A stretch of DNA of 64,000 bases, from assembly GCA_022843955.1 (NCBI GenBank), contig JALHMQ010000007.1, positions 124,001 to 188,000 of the forward strand, in the 5' to 3' direction. The number at the start of each line of letters is the position of its first letter. Position 1 is the first letter of the stretch. Below the pieces are notes generated by a model. That model ran no database searches and had not been told where the DNA came from. It was given only the letters and a program-made list of their open reading frames with translations. Shown piece by piece: positions 38,388-48,002 of this stretch. This DNA is from Burkholderiaceae bacterium (GTDB taxonomy: Bacteria; Pseudomonadota; Gammaproteobacteria; Burkholderiales; Burkholderiaceae_F). A program made the position numbers and the translations under genes.

Positions 38388-38764
38388 GAGCAGTGCCCAG
38401 CGTGACTTGCCCGTCCGACGGACTGGTGCAGGCAGCCGTGCAGATCCGACGATCCCAAATGTTAGACCGCAATATGACCATGAGCTTTCGGCCGCAACCA
38501 GGATCGACGAACGTCAACTGCTGGCCGCAAGTCGAAGTCACCAGCGCGCCGCAGAGCCGACATTCCAGCCGATCTGACGACTTGCGTCCAGCCTCGCCAA
38601 GCGCGCTCAGTTGCCCCGCAGGACGGCTTCACTCGGCCCGAGCAACGGGTTGCGCGGCATCGGGTGCGTGCCGATCTACTGGCCTCCCCACCGCCAAGAG
38701 GTGCTTGCCAGTGCGCAGAGTCCATCAGGCCTCTTTCGACCGGTAGCCGACTGCGCCGCGCGGC
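38388..38764. other. Non-coding part of the lower-G+C patch
   Basis: About 380 bases with no convincing gene. The stretch 38480-38580 repeats a theme (GAGCTTTCGGCCGCAA, then CAACTGCTGGCCGCAAGTCGA, then CGACATTCCAGCC). It resembles, from memory, a dispersed non-coding sequence seen beside accessory genes in Proteobacteria. Short open frames do not look like proteins. Confidence 0.35.
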
Positions 38765-39136
38765 TTATCGCGGCGCGTCCTCGACCGCTGTGTTCCGGTC
38801 GCCAGTGAGCAGCTGCGCCAGCCGCCAGCGCAGCACCCGCAGCATCAGCACGCGAGCTACCACCACCAGGCCAATCAATCCGAGCAGGAAGCCGATCCAG
38901 CCCGGCAGGTCGAGCCAGTTGAACACCATCGCGCCGCCCAGCATCACCATCCACGCGATGAAGTTGTCACGCAGCCCGTGCTTGCGCGGCGGCTGGTAGC
39001 TGCACAGCTGGTCGACGATCTCGGCGCGACGCGCGGCGGACAAGCCAGGCACCGCGGCCACTTCGCGCAGCACCCAGGCGCGCGACACCAGGCCGACCGC
39101 GGTCGGCGTCACGCGGTCGAGCAGGGTGGGCGCCAT
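38765..39136 (-). CDS. Small membrane protein of the gdh operon
   Basis: A 123-residue protein that I cannot name. The N-terminal ~60 residues are soluble and helical (VLREVAAVPGLSAARRAEIVDQL). Then one long or two short membrane spans follow (FIAWMVMLGGAMVFNWLDL and WIGFLLGLIGLVVVARVLML). A basic patch and a short tail end it. It starts 7 bases after the stop of the NAD-glutamate dehydrogenase gene on the same strand, so it is probably co-transcribed and possibly translationally coupled. No functional motif is visible. Confidence 0.75.
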   Translation of the reverse strand: MAPTLLDRVTPTAVGLVSRAWVLREVAAVPGLSAARRAEIVDQLCSYQPPRKHGLRDNFIAWMVMLGGAMVFNWLDLPGWIGFLLGLIGLVVVARVLMLRVLRWRLAQLLTGDRNTAVEDAPR

Positions 39137-39143
39137 CGCCGCG

Positions 39144-42100
39144 TCAGGCGAGGTTGCGCATCTCGCGCAGCGCCACCGACAGCATTGCCAGGTCGGCGCT
39201 GCGCGACTCGGCCAGTTCGGTCAGCAGCCGCTGTGCGCGCTCCAGCGAACCGGCGTTGCGCGTGCTCCAGGTGTCGAGCGCCTGGCGGCCGTCGCCCGAC
39301 TGCAGCGCGGCGGCGGTGAGGTCGCGCTGCAGGTTGGCCAAATCGTCGCCGAGTGCGCTCTTGGCCAGGCCCTGCCAATAACCTTCCGATGGCAACGCGC
39401 CGATCAGCTGGCGCAGACGTGGCATCGACAGCCGCTCGCCGATGGCACCGTGCACCTCGGCCACCACGTCATGCGGCTGGCGGCTCGCCTCGCTGATCTC
39501 GACGATGTCGAGCGCGGCAAACAGCGCCTGCGCGCAGGCCACGCGGCGTGCCAGGTCATTCGGCACGCCCGCGTCGATCCAGCGCCGCGCCAGCTCGTGT
39601 GCCGCGCCGCCACCGCCCACCGCCATGCGCGTCGCCTCGCGTTGCGCGATCTCCTCCACCGCGGGTGACAGCAGGGCGATCGTCGGTTCCATCGGCTCGT
39701 CCAGCCGGCGCGAGCGCAGCAGCCAGGTGGTGGCCGGAATGGTCAGGCGCCCGAGCTCGATCAGCATGTCCGCCTGGGTGGCATCGTCGACGCGGTTGTC
39801 GAGCGCGCTGATCGCCTCCCACAGTGGCACCAGGCCAAAACACTCGCGCGCCAGAAGGTAGGCGCGCACCACCTGCGCCGGCGGGCGCCCGGTGATCTCG
39901 AGCAGCCGGTGCGCGAAGGTCGGCCCGACGTGGTTGACCATGCTGTTGACGACATGCGTGGCCACGATCTCGCGCCGCAACGGATGGCGCGGCAGCACCG
40001 CGCCGTAGCGGGCGCCAAGCTGTGGCGGGAAGTAGCGCGCCAACGCAGTGCCCACCCACGGATCGTCGGGCAGCGGGCTCGCCAGCACCTGGTCATACAG
40101 CCACATCTTGCCGTAGGCGAGCAGCACCGCGCGCTCGGGACCGGTCAGCGCAATCGCCTTGGTGCGGCGCTCGGCGAACACCTCGTCGCTCGGCAGGAAC
40201 TCGATCGCGCGGTTCAGCTCGCCCTGGCGCTCCAGGTAGCGGATGAAGCGCTGCTGCTGCTCCAGCAACTTGCCGCCCAGGCGGCCGGCGAGCGAGACGA
40301 TGTGCGTCTGCGCATAGTTGTCGCGCAGCACGAGCTGGGCCACGTCGTCGGTCATCTCGGCCAGCAGCGCGTTGCGCTGCTTGTCGGTCATCTCGCCGTC
40401 GGCGATCACCAGCCCGAGCAGGATCTTGATGTTCACCTCGTGGTCGGAGGTGTCGACACCGGCGGAGTTGTCGATCGCGTCGGTATTGATGCGCCCGCCT
40501 TGCAGCGCGTACTCGATGCGGCCGCGCTGCGTGCAGCCGAGGTTGCCGCCTTCGCCCACCACCTTGCAGCGCAGGTCGCGGCCGTCGACGCGGATCGCAT
40601 CGTTGGCGCGGTCACCGACCTCGGCGTGCGACTCGTCGCTCGCCTTGACGTAGGTACCGATGCCGCCGTTGTAGAGGAGATCGACCGGCGCCTTGAGAAT
40701 GGCGTTGAGCAGTTCGTTCGGCGCCAAGCTCGGTGCCTCGATGCCGAGCGCGGCGCGTGCCTGCGGCGACAGCGGAATGCTCTTGGCGCTGCGCGGCCAG
40801 ACCCCGCCGCCGGCGGAGATCAGCTCTGCGTTGTAGTCGGCCCAGGAGGAGCGCGGCAGGTTGAACAGGCGCTCGCGCTCGGCAAAGCTCGTCGCTGCAT
40901 CGGGGTCGGGGTCGATGAAGACGTGGCGATGGTCGAATGCGGCCAGCAGCCGGATGTGCCGCGACAGCAGCATGCCGTTGCCGAACACATCGCCCGACAT
41001 GTCGCCGATGCCGGCCACCGTGAAGTCGGTGGTCTGCGTGTCCGCGCCCATCTCGCGGAAGTGCCGCTTGACGCTCTCCCACGCACCGCGCGCGGTGATG
41101 CCCATCTTCTTGTGGTCGTAGCCGACCGAGCCGCCGGAGGCGAAGGCGTCGCCCAGCCAGTGGCCGTACTCCTTGCTCACCGCGTTGGCGTAGTCGGAGA
41201 AGGTGGCGGTGCCCTTGTCGGCCGCCACCACGAGATACGGATCATCACCGTCGATGCGCACCGTTTGCGGCGGCGGCACCACCTGCCCGGCGACCATGTT
41301 GTCGGTCAGGTCGAGCAGCCCGCGCAGGAAGTCCTTGTAGCAGGCCACGCCTTCGGCCAGATACGCCTCGCGGTCGGTCGCTTGTCCCGTGAGAGGCGGC
41401 GCCTTCTTCAGCACGAAGCCGCCCTTGGAGCCCACCGGCACGATGACGGTGTTCTTCACCATCTGCGCCTTGACCAGCCCCAGCACCTCGGTGCGGAAGT
41501 CCTCCGGCCGGTCCGACCAGCGCAGGCCGCCGCGCGCCACCTTGCCTCCGCGCAGGTGAATGCCTTCGAAGCGCGTCGAGTACACAAAGATCTCGAACAT
41601 CGGCGCCGGCGGCGGCAGGCCCGGCACCTTGGCCGGATCGAGCTTGAAGCTGAGATACGAACGGCGCTCGCCGCGCTCATCGGTGCGCCAGAAGTTGGTG
41701 CGCAGCGTGGCCCGGATCAGCGCCAGCAACTGGCGCAGCACGCGGTCGTCGTTGAGGTTGCTGACCTTGTCGAGCGCCTGGCCAATCGCCTGCAGCTGCA
41801 GCGCGATCGCTTCGTCGTTGGCTGGCCCCTGGCGTTGCGGATCGAAGCGCAGCTTGAACAGATTCACCAGCTGGCGCGCCACCCCGGCGTGCGTAGCCAA
41901 GGTGGTCTCGATCGCCGCCTGGCTGAGCGCAAAGCCGATCTGCTTCATGTACTTCGCGTAGGCGCGCAGCACAACGATGTCTTCCGCCGCGAGCGCGGCA
42001 CGCAGCACCAGCCGGTTGAAGTCGTCGTTCTCGGTGCGCCCGTCCATCACGCGTGCGAACGCGTCTTCGAACAGCGGGCGCAGCGCGTCGATGTCCAGCT

Positions 42101-43997
42101 CCGGATCGGCCGGTGCCTGCACCTCGAAGTCGTGGATCCACACCGACGACCCGGACTCCGGCGTCACCTGCGCCGGATGCTCGGTGAGCACCAGCACCCC
42201 CATGCGCTCGAGCATCGGCAAGCTGGCACTGAGCACCACCGGATCGCCGGCGCGGTACACCTTCACGCCGAGCGACGTCTCGGGCGCACCCAGCGGCCGG
42301 TACAGCGAGAACGCCGAGGAGCCCGCGGCCAGGCCGTCGATCTTGCGGATGTCGGCCACGGCAGCGCGCGGACTCACGCGTTCGCGATACGCGGCCGGAA
42401 AAGCGCGCTGCCAGCGCTTGAGCAGCAACGCGCCGCGTGCCTCGCCTTCTTCGTCGATCAGCGCATCGCGCAGGTCGTCTTCCCAGCGGCGCGCGGCCTG
42501 CGCCAGTTTCTGCTCGAGCGCGCGGCGGTCCACCGGCGGCACCTGGCCCGGCGTGGTGCGCACGGTGATGTGCACGCGCGCCAGGATGGCGTCGGTCAGC
42601 AGCACGTCGAACTCGCTCGACTGGCCGTTGAACGCGCTGCTCAGGATGTCGATGAAACGGCGGCGCAGCTCGGTGCCGTAGTTCTCGCGCGGCACGTAGA
42701 TCAGGCAGGAGACAAAGCGGTCGAACGGATCGCGCCGCACGAACAGGCGAAAGCGCTGGCGCTCGCCCAGCTGCAGGATGCCCATCGAGGTCTCGTACAG
42801 GTCGTCGAGCGGAATCTGGAACAGCTCGTCGCGCGGGTACATCTCGAGGATGTGGGTCAGCGCCTTGCCCAGGTGCGAATCGGGTGCCAGGCCCGCGCGG
42901 TTGGCCACCGCCGTCACCTTGCCGCGCACCAGCGGGATCTCGGCCACGCGCGCGCTGTACGCGGTGGAGGTGAGCAGACCGAGGAAGCGATGCTCGCCGA
43001 TCACCTTGCCGGCGGCGTCGTAGCGCTTGATGCCGACGTAGTCGACATAGCCCGGCCGGTGCACGGTGGACCGCGCATTGGCCTTGGTCATCAGCACCAT
43101 CGGCGTCGGCGCATGAGCCAGCGAGCGCGCCTCGCGCGGCAACGCGGCAAAGCTGCCGGAAATCTTCTCGGCGCCGGTCTCGCGCAGGACGCCCAGCCCG
43201 CTGCCGGGCACCAGGCGCAGCACGTCCTCCCCCTCGTGCACGGTCAGCAGTTGCTCGCGGTAGCCGAGCAGCAGCAAATGGTCGTGCGCCAGCCATTCGA
43301 GAAAGGCACGCGTCTCGTCGATCTCGGCGCGTGGCACGCCCGGCACGCCCGCCTCGATCTCGGCCACCGCGGCCAGCAGGCGCTGGTGCATCGCCTTCCA
43401 GTCGCTGGTGGCGGCGCGCACGTCGCCCAGGGCACGCTCGATGCCGGCGGCGAGCTTCTGCCGGCTGGCGGCATCGACCTGGCGGTCGACCTCGATGTGC
43501 ATCCACGACTCGCGCGGCAGCTCGGGCGCGTCGCGTCGCGCCGCCACCCGCAGCAGATGGCCGGCGGCATCACGCTCCACCGCCACCACCGGGTGCACGA
43601 TCAGATGCAGCGTCAGACCCTGGCGGTTGACCTCCATCGAGGCCGAGTCCACCAGGAACGGCATGTCGTCGTTGATCACCTCGATCACCGTGTGACGCGA
43701 GGCCCAGCCGTGCTCGGCCGGCGACGGGCTGAGCACGCGCACCTTGGCACGGCCGCGTTCATCGGCGGTGCGGGTGCGGCCAAACTGCCAGTGCGACAGC
43801 GCCGCCCCCACCAGTTCGTCAGTGCCGCGCGCGGCCAGGTCTTCCGGGTCGGTCTGCCGGTAGTACTGGCGGACGAAGGTCTCGACCACGGCGCGCTCGG
43901 CCGGCTTGACCTGCGCGGTCGCTCGCGCGATCACCGCCGCGAGCACCGGGTGTTCGGCAGCCGGAGCACCAGCGGCCGCCTCGACGGGCTTGTTCAT
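39144..43997 (-). CDS. gdhB: NAD-specific glutamate dehydrogenase, large (~180 kDa) class
   Basis: A 1617-residue cytoplasmic enzyme that oxidatively deaminates glutamate to 2-oxoglutarate. It has the long N-terminal ACT/PAS-like regulatory half of the L_180 class. The catalytic core reads MVKNTVIVPVGSKGGFVLKK, CYKDFLRGLLDLTDN, FSDYANAVSKEYGHWLGDAFASGGS, and GIGDMSGDVFGNGMLLS as the nucleotide-binding fold. A long helical C-terminal domain follows. The start ATG 43997 (MNKPVEAAAG) has GGAG 6 bases before it; ATGs at 44003 and 44009 are alternatives. A small membrane protein follows in the operon. The long open frame antisense to it is a composition artefact. Confidence 0.95.
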   Translation of the reverse strand: MNKPVEAAAGAPAAEHPVLAAVIARATAQVKPAERAVVETFVRQYYRQTDPEDLAARGTDELVGAALSHWQFGRTRTADERGRAKVRVLSPSPAEHGWASRHTVIEVINDDMPFLVDSASMEVNRQGLTLHLIVHPVVAVERDAAGHLLRVAARRDAPELPRESWMHIEVDRQVDAASRQKLAAGIERALGDVRAATSDWKAMHQRLLAAVAEIEAGVPGVPRAEIDETRAFLEWLAHDHLLLLGYREQLLTVHEGEDVLRLVPGSGLGVLRETGAEKISGSFAALPREARSLAHAPTPMVLMTKANARSTVHRPGYVDYVGIKRYDAAGKVIGEHRFLGLLTSTAYSARVAEIPLVRGKVTAVANRAGLAPDSHLGKALTHILEMYPRDELFQIPLDDLYETSMGILQLGERQRFRLFVRRDPFDRFVSCLIYVPRENYGTELRRRFIDILSSAFNGQSSEFDVLLTDAILARVHITVRTTPGQVPPVDRRALEQKLAQAARRWEDDLRDALIDEEGEARGALLLKRWQRAFPAAYRERVSPRAAVADIRKIDGLAAGSSAFSLYRPLGAPETSLGVKVYRAGDPVVLSASLPMLERMGVLVLTEHPAQVTPESGSSVWIHDFEVQAPADPELDIDALRPLFEDAFARVMDGRTENDDFNRLVLRAALAAEDIVVLRAYAKYMKQIGFALSQAAIETTLATHAGVARQLVNLFKLRFDPQRQGPANDEAIALQLQAIGQALDKVSNLNDDRVLRQLLALIRATLRTNFWRTDERGERRSYLSFKLDPAKVPGLPPPAPMFEIFVYSTRFEGIHLRGGKVARGGLRWSDRPEDFRTEVLGLVKAQMVKNTVIVPVGSKGGFVLKKAPPLTGQATDREAYLAEGVACYKDFLRGLLDLTDNMVAGQVVPPPQTVRIDGDDPYLVVAADKGTATFSDYANAVSKEYGHWLGDAFASGGSVGYDHKKMGITARGAWESVKRHFREMGADTQTTDFTVAGIGDMSGDVFGNGMLLSRHIRLLAAFDHRHVFIDPDPDAATSFAERERLFNLPRSSWADYNAELISAGGGVWPRSAKSIPLSPQARAALGIEAPSLAPNELLNAILKAPVDLLYNGGIGTYVKASDESHAEVGDRANDAIRVDGRDLRCKVVGEGGNLGCTQRGRIEYALQGGRINTDAIDNSAGVDTSDHEVNIKILLGLVIADGEMTDKQRNALLAEMTDDVAQLVLRDNYAQTHIVSLAGRLGGKLLEQQQRFIRYLERQGELNRAIEFLPSDEVFAERRTKAIALTGPERAVLLAYGKMWLYDQVLASPLPDDPWVGTALARYFPPQLGARYGAVLPRHPLRREIVATHVVNSMVNHVGPTFAHRLLEITGRPPAQVVRAYLLARECFGLVPLWEAISALDNRVDDATQADMLIELGRLTIPATTWLLRSRRLDEPMEPTIALLSPAVEEIAQREATRMAVGGGGAAHELARRWIDAGVPNDLARRVACAQALFAALDIVEISEASRQPHDVVAEVHGAIGERLSMPRLRQLIGALPSEGYWQGLAKSALGDDLANLQRDLTAAALQSGDGRQALDTWSTRNAGSLERAQRLLTELAESRSADLAMLSVALREMRNLA

Positions 43998-44355
43998 TCG
44001 CATCTCCATCGCTGTGGCACGCTGCTCGACCGATGCGGCACGTACCTTGTTGTCAGCTTCGTCCAGCGCGCGCAAGGCCGAAACCGGCTGCCCTCATGAG
44101 GCAGGCCGCGCGGACGAAACGCCACGGGCGGCAGTATGCCCGCGCACCATTGATGCAGCGCGGGGCCATGCGCGCACGCCGGCACAGCACGCGGCCACCG
44201 CAGGCGCCGCACCCCACGCGCTGCCACTACGCGTGATTCAGTTGCGGCAGCGCCGGCCCGCGCAGCTTCTACACTGCCGCCGTGACGCGCCAGGATCGCG
44301 TCCGCCCGCAGCACTGCTGTCCTGCTCGCCCCCACCGATCTCCTCCGCGCCGCCG
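43998..44355. other. Divergent region between gdhB and the nuclease gene
   Basis: About 360 bases holding the start regions of two divergent genes. No intact gene is supportable, and I could not place a promoter with confidence. Confidence 0.45.
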
Positions 44356-45810
44356 ATGCTCGCCTGCCTGTCCGAACGCCGCTGCGTCTTCGTCGACCTC
44401 GAAACCACCGGCACCGCCGCGGCGCGCGAGCGCATCACGGAGATCGGCATCGTCACGGTCGACTTCGACGGCGGCAGCGCGCGCGTGCAGGAGTGGTCGA
44501 CCCTGGTCAACCCGGAGCGGCCGATCCCCTCCGAGATCCAATGGCTCACCGGCATCACCAACGACATGGTGCGCCAGGCCCCACGCTTTGCCGAGCTGGC
44601 CGACGACCTGCTGGAGCGCCTGCGCGACGCCGTTTTCATCGCCCACAACGCACGCTTCGACTACGGCTTCCTGAAGGCCGAGTTCGCGCGGCTGGGCATC
44701 CCGTGGCGCGCGACCACGCTGTGCACGGTGCGGCTGTCACGCCTGCTCGACCCCGACCGCAGCCCGCACAACCTCGACGCGATCGTCGCCCGCTATGCGC
44801 TGGACGGCGAGCAACGCCACCGCGCGCTGGGCGACGCGCGCGTGCTGTGGCGCTTCCTGCAGCGGCTGGTCGAACGGCGCCCGCCGCTGGAAGTGGATGA
44901 GGCCATCCGCACGCTGCTGGCGCGCACCAGCACGCCGCCGATGCTGCCGCCCGATGCGCTCGACGGCATTCCGGACACGCCGGGCGTGTATCTCTTCTAC
45001 GGCCTGAACGCGCACCCGATCTACATCGGCAAGAGCCTTGCGCTGCGCACGCGCGTGATGGCGCACTTTTCCGCTGACCATGCCAATGCGCAGGACGCCA
45101 AGCTCACGCAGGAGGTGTGTCGCATCGACTGGGAGGAAACCGCCGGCGAGGTCAGCGCGCTGCTGCGCGAGGCCGATCTCGTGAAGACGCGGCTGCCAGC
45201 GCACAACATCGCGCTGCGGCGGCGCCAGAACCAGATGCTGCTCAGACTGGCCGACGGCAAGCCCAAATTCGTTCCCGCGCTCAAGGTCGCGCTCGATGCA
45301 CTGCCCGAGCACCACGGGCCGTTCTCGTCGCGCGCCAGCGCCCGCACCCAGGTGGTCGAACTGGCACGCGAACACGGCCTGTGCCTGCTCACGCTCGGTC
45401 TCGAACGCCGCAGCAAGGCCACCGCGGAGGCGTGCGCGGACGCGCCACCGGCACCGTGTTTCGCCTTTCAGGTCAAGCGCTGCCGCGGCGCCTGCGTCGG
45501 CGAGGAAGCGCCGGCCGCACACGCAGCCCGGTTCGCCGACGCACTGGCGCATGCGCGCATCGACCCCTGGCCATTCGCCGGCACGATCGCGCTGATTGAG
45601 CGGCGCACCGATGCGCTGCGCGAAGACATTCACGTGGTCGACCGCTGGTGCTGGCTGGGCAGCGTACGCACGCTGGACGCCGCCGAGACCCTGGCCGCCA
45701 CCGATGCGCCGCGCAGCTTCGAGCCCGATGTCTATCGGATCCTGCGCAGCGCGCTGGCGAAGGGCGCGGTCGACGTGCTGCCGCTTGGGCTGCGGGCGGC
45801 GGCCGAGTAA
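44356..45810 (+). CDS. DnaQ-like exonuclease fused to a UvrC-type GIY-YIG nuclease domain
   Basis: A 484-residue fusion. Residues 1-175 are a DEDDh exonuclease: DLETTG (first Asp and Glu), NARFDYGFL (Asp), and HRALGDA (His and Asp). From about residue 205 a GIY-YIG module follows (TPGVYLFYGLNAHPIYIGKS), with the helical UvrC/Cho-like part (WEETAGEVSALLREADLVKTRLPAHN) after it. A cysteine-bearing segment (CFAFQVKRCRGACVGEE) is also typical of this fusion family. It probably acts in DNA repair by incision plus exonucleolytic trimming, but no member's pathway is firmly known to me. ATG 44356 starts right at the exonuclease fold. Confidence 0.9.
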   Translation: MLACLSERRCVFVDLETTGTAAARERITEIGIVTVDFDGGSARVQEWSTLVNPERPIPSEIQWLTGITNDMVRQAPRFAELADDLLERLRDAVFIAHNARFDYGFLKAEFARLGIPWRATTLCTVRLSRLLDPDRSPHNLDAIVARYALDGEQRHRALGDARVLWRFLQRLVERRPPLEVDEAIRTLLARTSTPPMLPPDALDGIPDTPGVYLFYGLNAHPIYIGKSLALRTRVMAHFSADHANAQDAKLTQEVCRIDWEETAGEVSALLREADLVKTRLPAHNIALRRRQNQMLLRLADGKPKFVPALKVALDALPEHHGPFSSRASARTQVVELAREHGLCLLTLGLERRSKATAEACADAPPAPCFAFQVKRCRGACVGEEAPAAHAARFADALAHARIDPWPFAGTIALIERRTDALREDIHVVDRWCWLGSVRTLDAAETLAATDAPRSFEPDVYRILRSALAKGAVDVLPLGLRAAAE

Positions 45811-46008
45811 CGCCGACCTTCCAAGCGCGGATGACGTCGCGCGCGCAGCGAGACGCTCGAGCTGCGCGAACGAGCAAGTCCCCGCGACCAGCACAAGCGT
45901 TTTCCCGCGCTTGAAGTCAGCTGCGCGATGCCCACATGAGTGCAGCGGTGGCCAAGCCGGACGCCGCGGGTTCTCGCCGATTCTCCCTTCGACAATGGAC
46001 GCAAGACC

Positions 46009-46407
46009 GTGAAGATCGCGCTTTGGGTGGTGATGGCGCTGTTGGCGCTGCTGTGGACCGCGGGGGCTGCGCTGGCCGCCGGCGCAACAGGTTGGGCCGC
46101 GGGGCTGATCGCTTCTGGCCAGGCCATCGAGCTGGGCACCTCGGCGGCGCAGATACCGGTGCCGCAGTGGATCGCGCTGTGGGTGGACCCGGCGCTGGTG
46201 CAGGCCACGCAGCAGGCGGTGCTGTGGACACTTTCGACCTTCCGCGACAGCCTGCCGTGGCTCAGCGCGATGCTGGGCTGGCTGGTGCCGCTGATCTGGA
46301 TCGGCTGGGGCGTCGGCCTGCTGGCGCTGCTGGCGGTGGCCGCCGGCGGCCATCTGCTGATCGGGCGCTTTGCCGGCGCGCGGACGAGAACTTTCCCGGC
46401 CGCGTAG
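46009..46407 (+). CDS. Small hydrophobic membrane protein
   Basis: A 132-residue protein without a recognised family. It starts at a GTG (46009) at the edge of a first hydrophobic helix (IALWVVMALLALLWTAGAALAAG). Two more follow (WLSAMLGWLVPLIWIGWGVGLLALLAVAAGG). The middle is polar and contains WIALWVDPALVQATQQAVLW. A longer in-frame GTG at 45940 exists. The gene stands alone between the nuclease and the protease gene, which points the other way. Support is the hydrophobic pattern and open frame only. Confidence 0.55.
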   Translation: MKIALWVVMALLALLWTAGAALAAGATGWAAGLIASGQAIELGTSAAQIPVPQWIALWVDPALVQATQQAVLWTLSTFRDSLPWLSAMLGWLVPLIWIGWGVGLLALLAVAAGGHLLIGRFAGARTRTFPAA

Positions 46408-46540
46408 CGAACGGGATGGGGGACGGGTCGCGCTCGCCACGCGGTGGCCCCTCGTCTCCCGGTCCAAGCGATTTCCGCGCGACGCCGCATGACCCAGGCC
46501 CCCCATGGTGCCGGTCTCGGCCGCAATCGCTGACACCGCG

Positions 46541-46603
46541 CTCAGATCGTACTCACATGGCTGGCGCTCTGACTGCACTCACACTGCGCTCACATCGCGC
46601 TCA
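46541..46603. repeat. CTCA repeats at 11-bp spacing between convergent genes
   Basis: CTCA occurs at 46541, 46552, 46578, 46589 and 46600, with a CTCT at 46567. Spacing is 11, 15, 11, 11 and 11. The 11-bp phase puts the motifs on one face of the helix. The array lies between the 3' ends of two convergent genes, not at a promoter. Confidence 0.65.
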
Positions 46604-47614
46604 CGCCGCCCGCAACACCCTCGCGCCGAGCGCAGCCACCGCCATCGTGGTCGGCACATGGACGCGGCGCACATGGCCGTACTCGATCCCGTTGCGCGCG
46701 CCTTCGCCGAGAGCGCGCGAAAACAGGCCGATGACGCGACCGTGCGCGTCGACGAGCGGCGAGCCGCTGTTGCCGGCCGAGCCATCGAGGTCGGTGACGA
46801 TGAAGCGTTCGCCGTCGGCTTCGTCGGTGCCGATGGCGCCGACCGTGCCCCGGCTCACCCGCAGCGAGCCGTCGGCATCGTGGTAGCCGTGCGCAGCGCG
46901 GGCCGCCGCCGCACGCGCGGTGCGCAGCGGATAGCCGGCCATCCACACCGGCGCGCCGATCAGCGGCGACTGTGCCGACAGCGGCAGCCAGGCGCTCGGC
47001 GCCGGCTCGATGCGCAGCAGCGCCACGTCGGCATGCAGGCGGTAGCGGTAGCGCGCATCGGCAGTCTCGCGAAACGCATCGGCGTGCGGCGGGTTGGAGA
47101 CGACATGCACCGCCTCGGCGTCGACCCAGTGCCAGCCGCCGGCGCCGTCGGCCTGCGCCCACTGCACGCGCAGATGGCGGCACGCTTGCTCGCAATCGAG
47201 CACGCCGCCGTTGCGGCCGAGTCGTTCGATCTCTCCCGTGGCGAGATGAAAGTTGGTCAGCACGTGTCCCTGCGCGCTGACCGCGACACCGGTGCCACCG
47301 CCGTCGAGCATCACTGACGCGGGAAACGCGTCACCGCGCTTCACCACCTGACAGAACTCGTGATTGACCATGCCGAGCGCGAACAGCGGGTCGTCGCAGC
47401 GCGCACGGTCCGCGTCGGTGAAGTAGCGGAACCAGTGCTCGCTGCCGTCGTCCTGCAGCTCGTTGCGCGCGAGCTTGTGCGCGGTCTCGCGGTCGGCGAC
47501 GATGTCCAGGTGCAGCGGCGTGCGCGGCAGGATGCGCACCACGGCGGCGCGCAGCGTGTCGACGCTGACGCCGGGCGGGCACAGGTCAGCGGGATCGAAC
47601 AGGCCTTCGGCCAT
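46601..47614 (-). CDS. Trypsin-like serine protease without a signal peptide
   Basis: A 337-residue S1-type protease. The triad is visible as His in VLTNFHLATG, Asp in HADVALLRIEP and Ser in GSAGNSGSPLVD. The preceding region has the expected GTGVAVSAQGHVLTN barrel strand. The N-terminal ~95 residues are a charged helical extension that is not hydrophobic, so no signal peptide or membrane anchor is seen. The protein is either cytoplasmic or exported by another route. It starts 10 bases upstream of nothing conserved; the next gene upstream (47625-47993) ends 10 bases before its ATG, so they are likely co-transcribed. Confidence 0.88.
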   Translation of the reverse strand: MAEGLFDPADLCPPGVSVDTLRAAVVRILPRTPLHLDIVADRETAHKLARNELQDDGSEHWFRYFTDADRARCDDPLFALGMVNHEFCQVVKRGDAFPASVMLDGGGTGVAVSAQGHVLTNFHLATGEIERLGRNGGVLDCEQACRHLRVQWAQADGAGGWHWVDAEAVHVVSNPPHADAFRETADARYRYRLHADVALLRIEPAPSAWLPLSAQSPLIGAPVWMAGYPLRTARAAAARAAHGYHDADGSLRVSRGTVGAIGTDEADGERFIVTDLDGSAGNSGSPLVDAHGRVIGLFSRALGEGARNGIEYGHVRRVHVPTTMAVAALGARVLRAA

Positions 47615-47624
47615 CGGCGGCTCC

Positions 47625-47993
47625 TCAGTCGGTCGTGACCAGCGGCGTGACCGCTGCGCGCAGTGCTTGCCCCACCGCCAGCCTGAGCCGCTGCGCCGGC
47701 GCGTTGACCGCGCTGATCACGCCGTGGTCCCAGGCGTCCTGCGCCTCGCCGATGCGCGCGCTGTCGTGCGACACGGCGACCGCGGCAATGCCGTCGACCG
47801 CCAGCATCGGAAGCGCGGCAATGCCGGCGTCATCCTTGCCGATGCCGGCATCGTTGAACACGAACAGAAACGCAGGTGCCGCGCGCGCGTAGCGCACCAC
47901 GCTGGCACCGCCGTGCGAGCCGGTGACGACCACGCAGTCGGCATGCGCCGCACCCGTCTGCGTCACCGAGTCGAGCAGCGCCAGGCGCGGCAT
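47625..47993 (-). CDS. Conserved uncharacterised protein with VVVTGSHGG motif
   Basis: A 122-residue soluble protein. The motifs CVVVTGSHGGASVVRYA, LFVFNDAGIGKDDAGIAALP and VSHDSARIGEAQDAWDHGVIS look strongly conserved: glycine-rich turns, paired His and Asp, and a Lys. I recall the same motifs in hypothetical proteins of other bacteria without a known function. They suggest a small enzyme or ligand-binding fold. It lies between the glutathione S-transferase gene (9 bases upstream) and the protease gene (10 bases downstream) on the same strand, so these three probably form one operon. Confidence 0.75.
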   Translation of the reverse strand: MPRLALLDSVTQTGAAHADCVVVTGSHGGASVVRYARAAPAFLFVFNDAGIGKDDAGIAALPMLAVDGIAAVAVSHDSARIGEAQDAWDHGVISAVNAPAQRLRLAVGQALRAAVTPLVTTD

Positions 47994-48002
47994 CGCGCGC
48001 CG

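Noticed and set aside
39909-44099. A 1396-codon open frame on the plus strand across gdhB
   Set aside because: It is antisense to a clear NAD-glutamate dehydrogenase, is rich in Arg/His/Gln as expected from reversed high-GC codons, and has no motifs.
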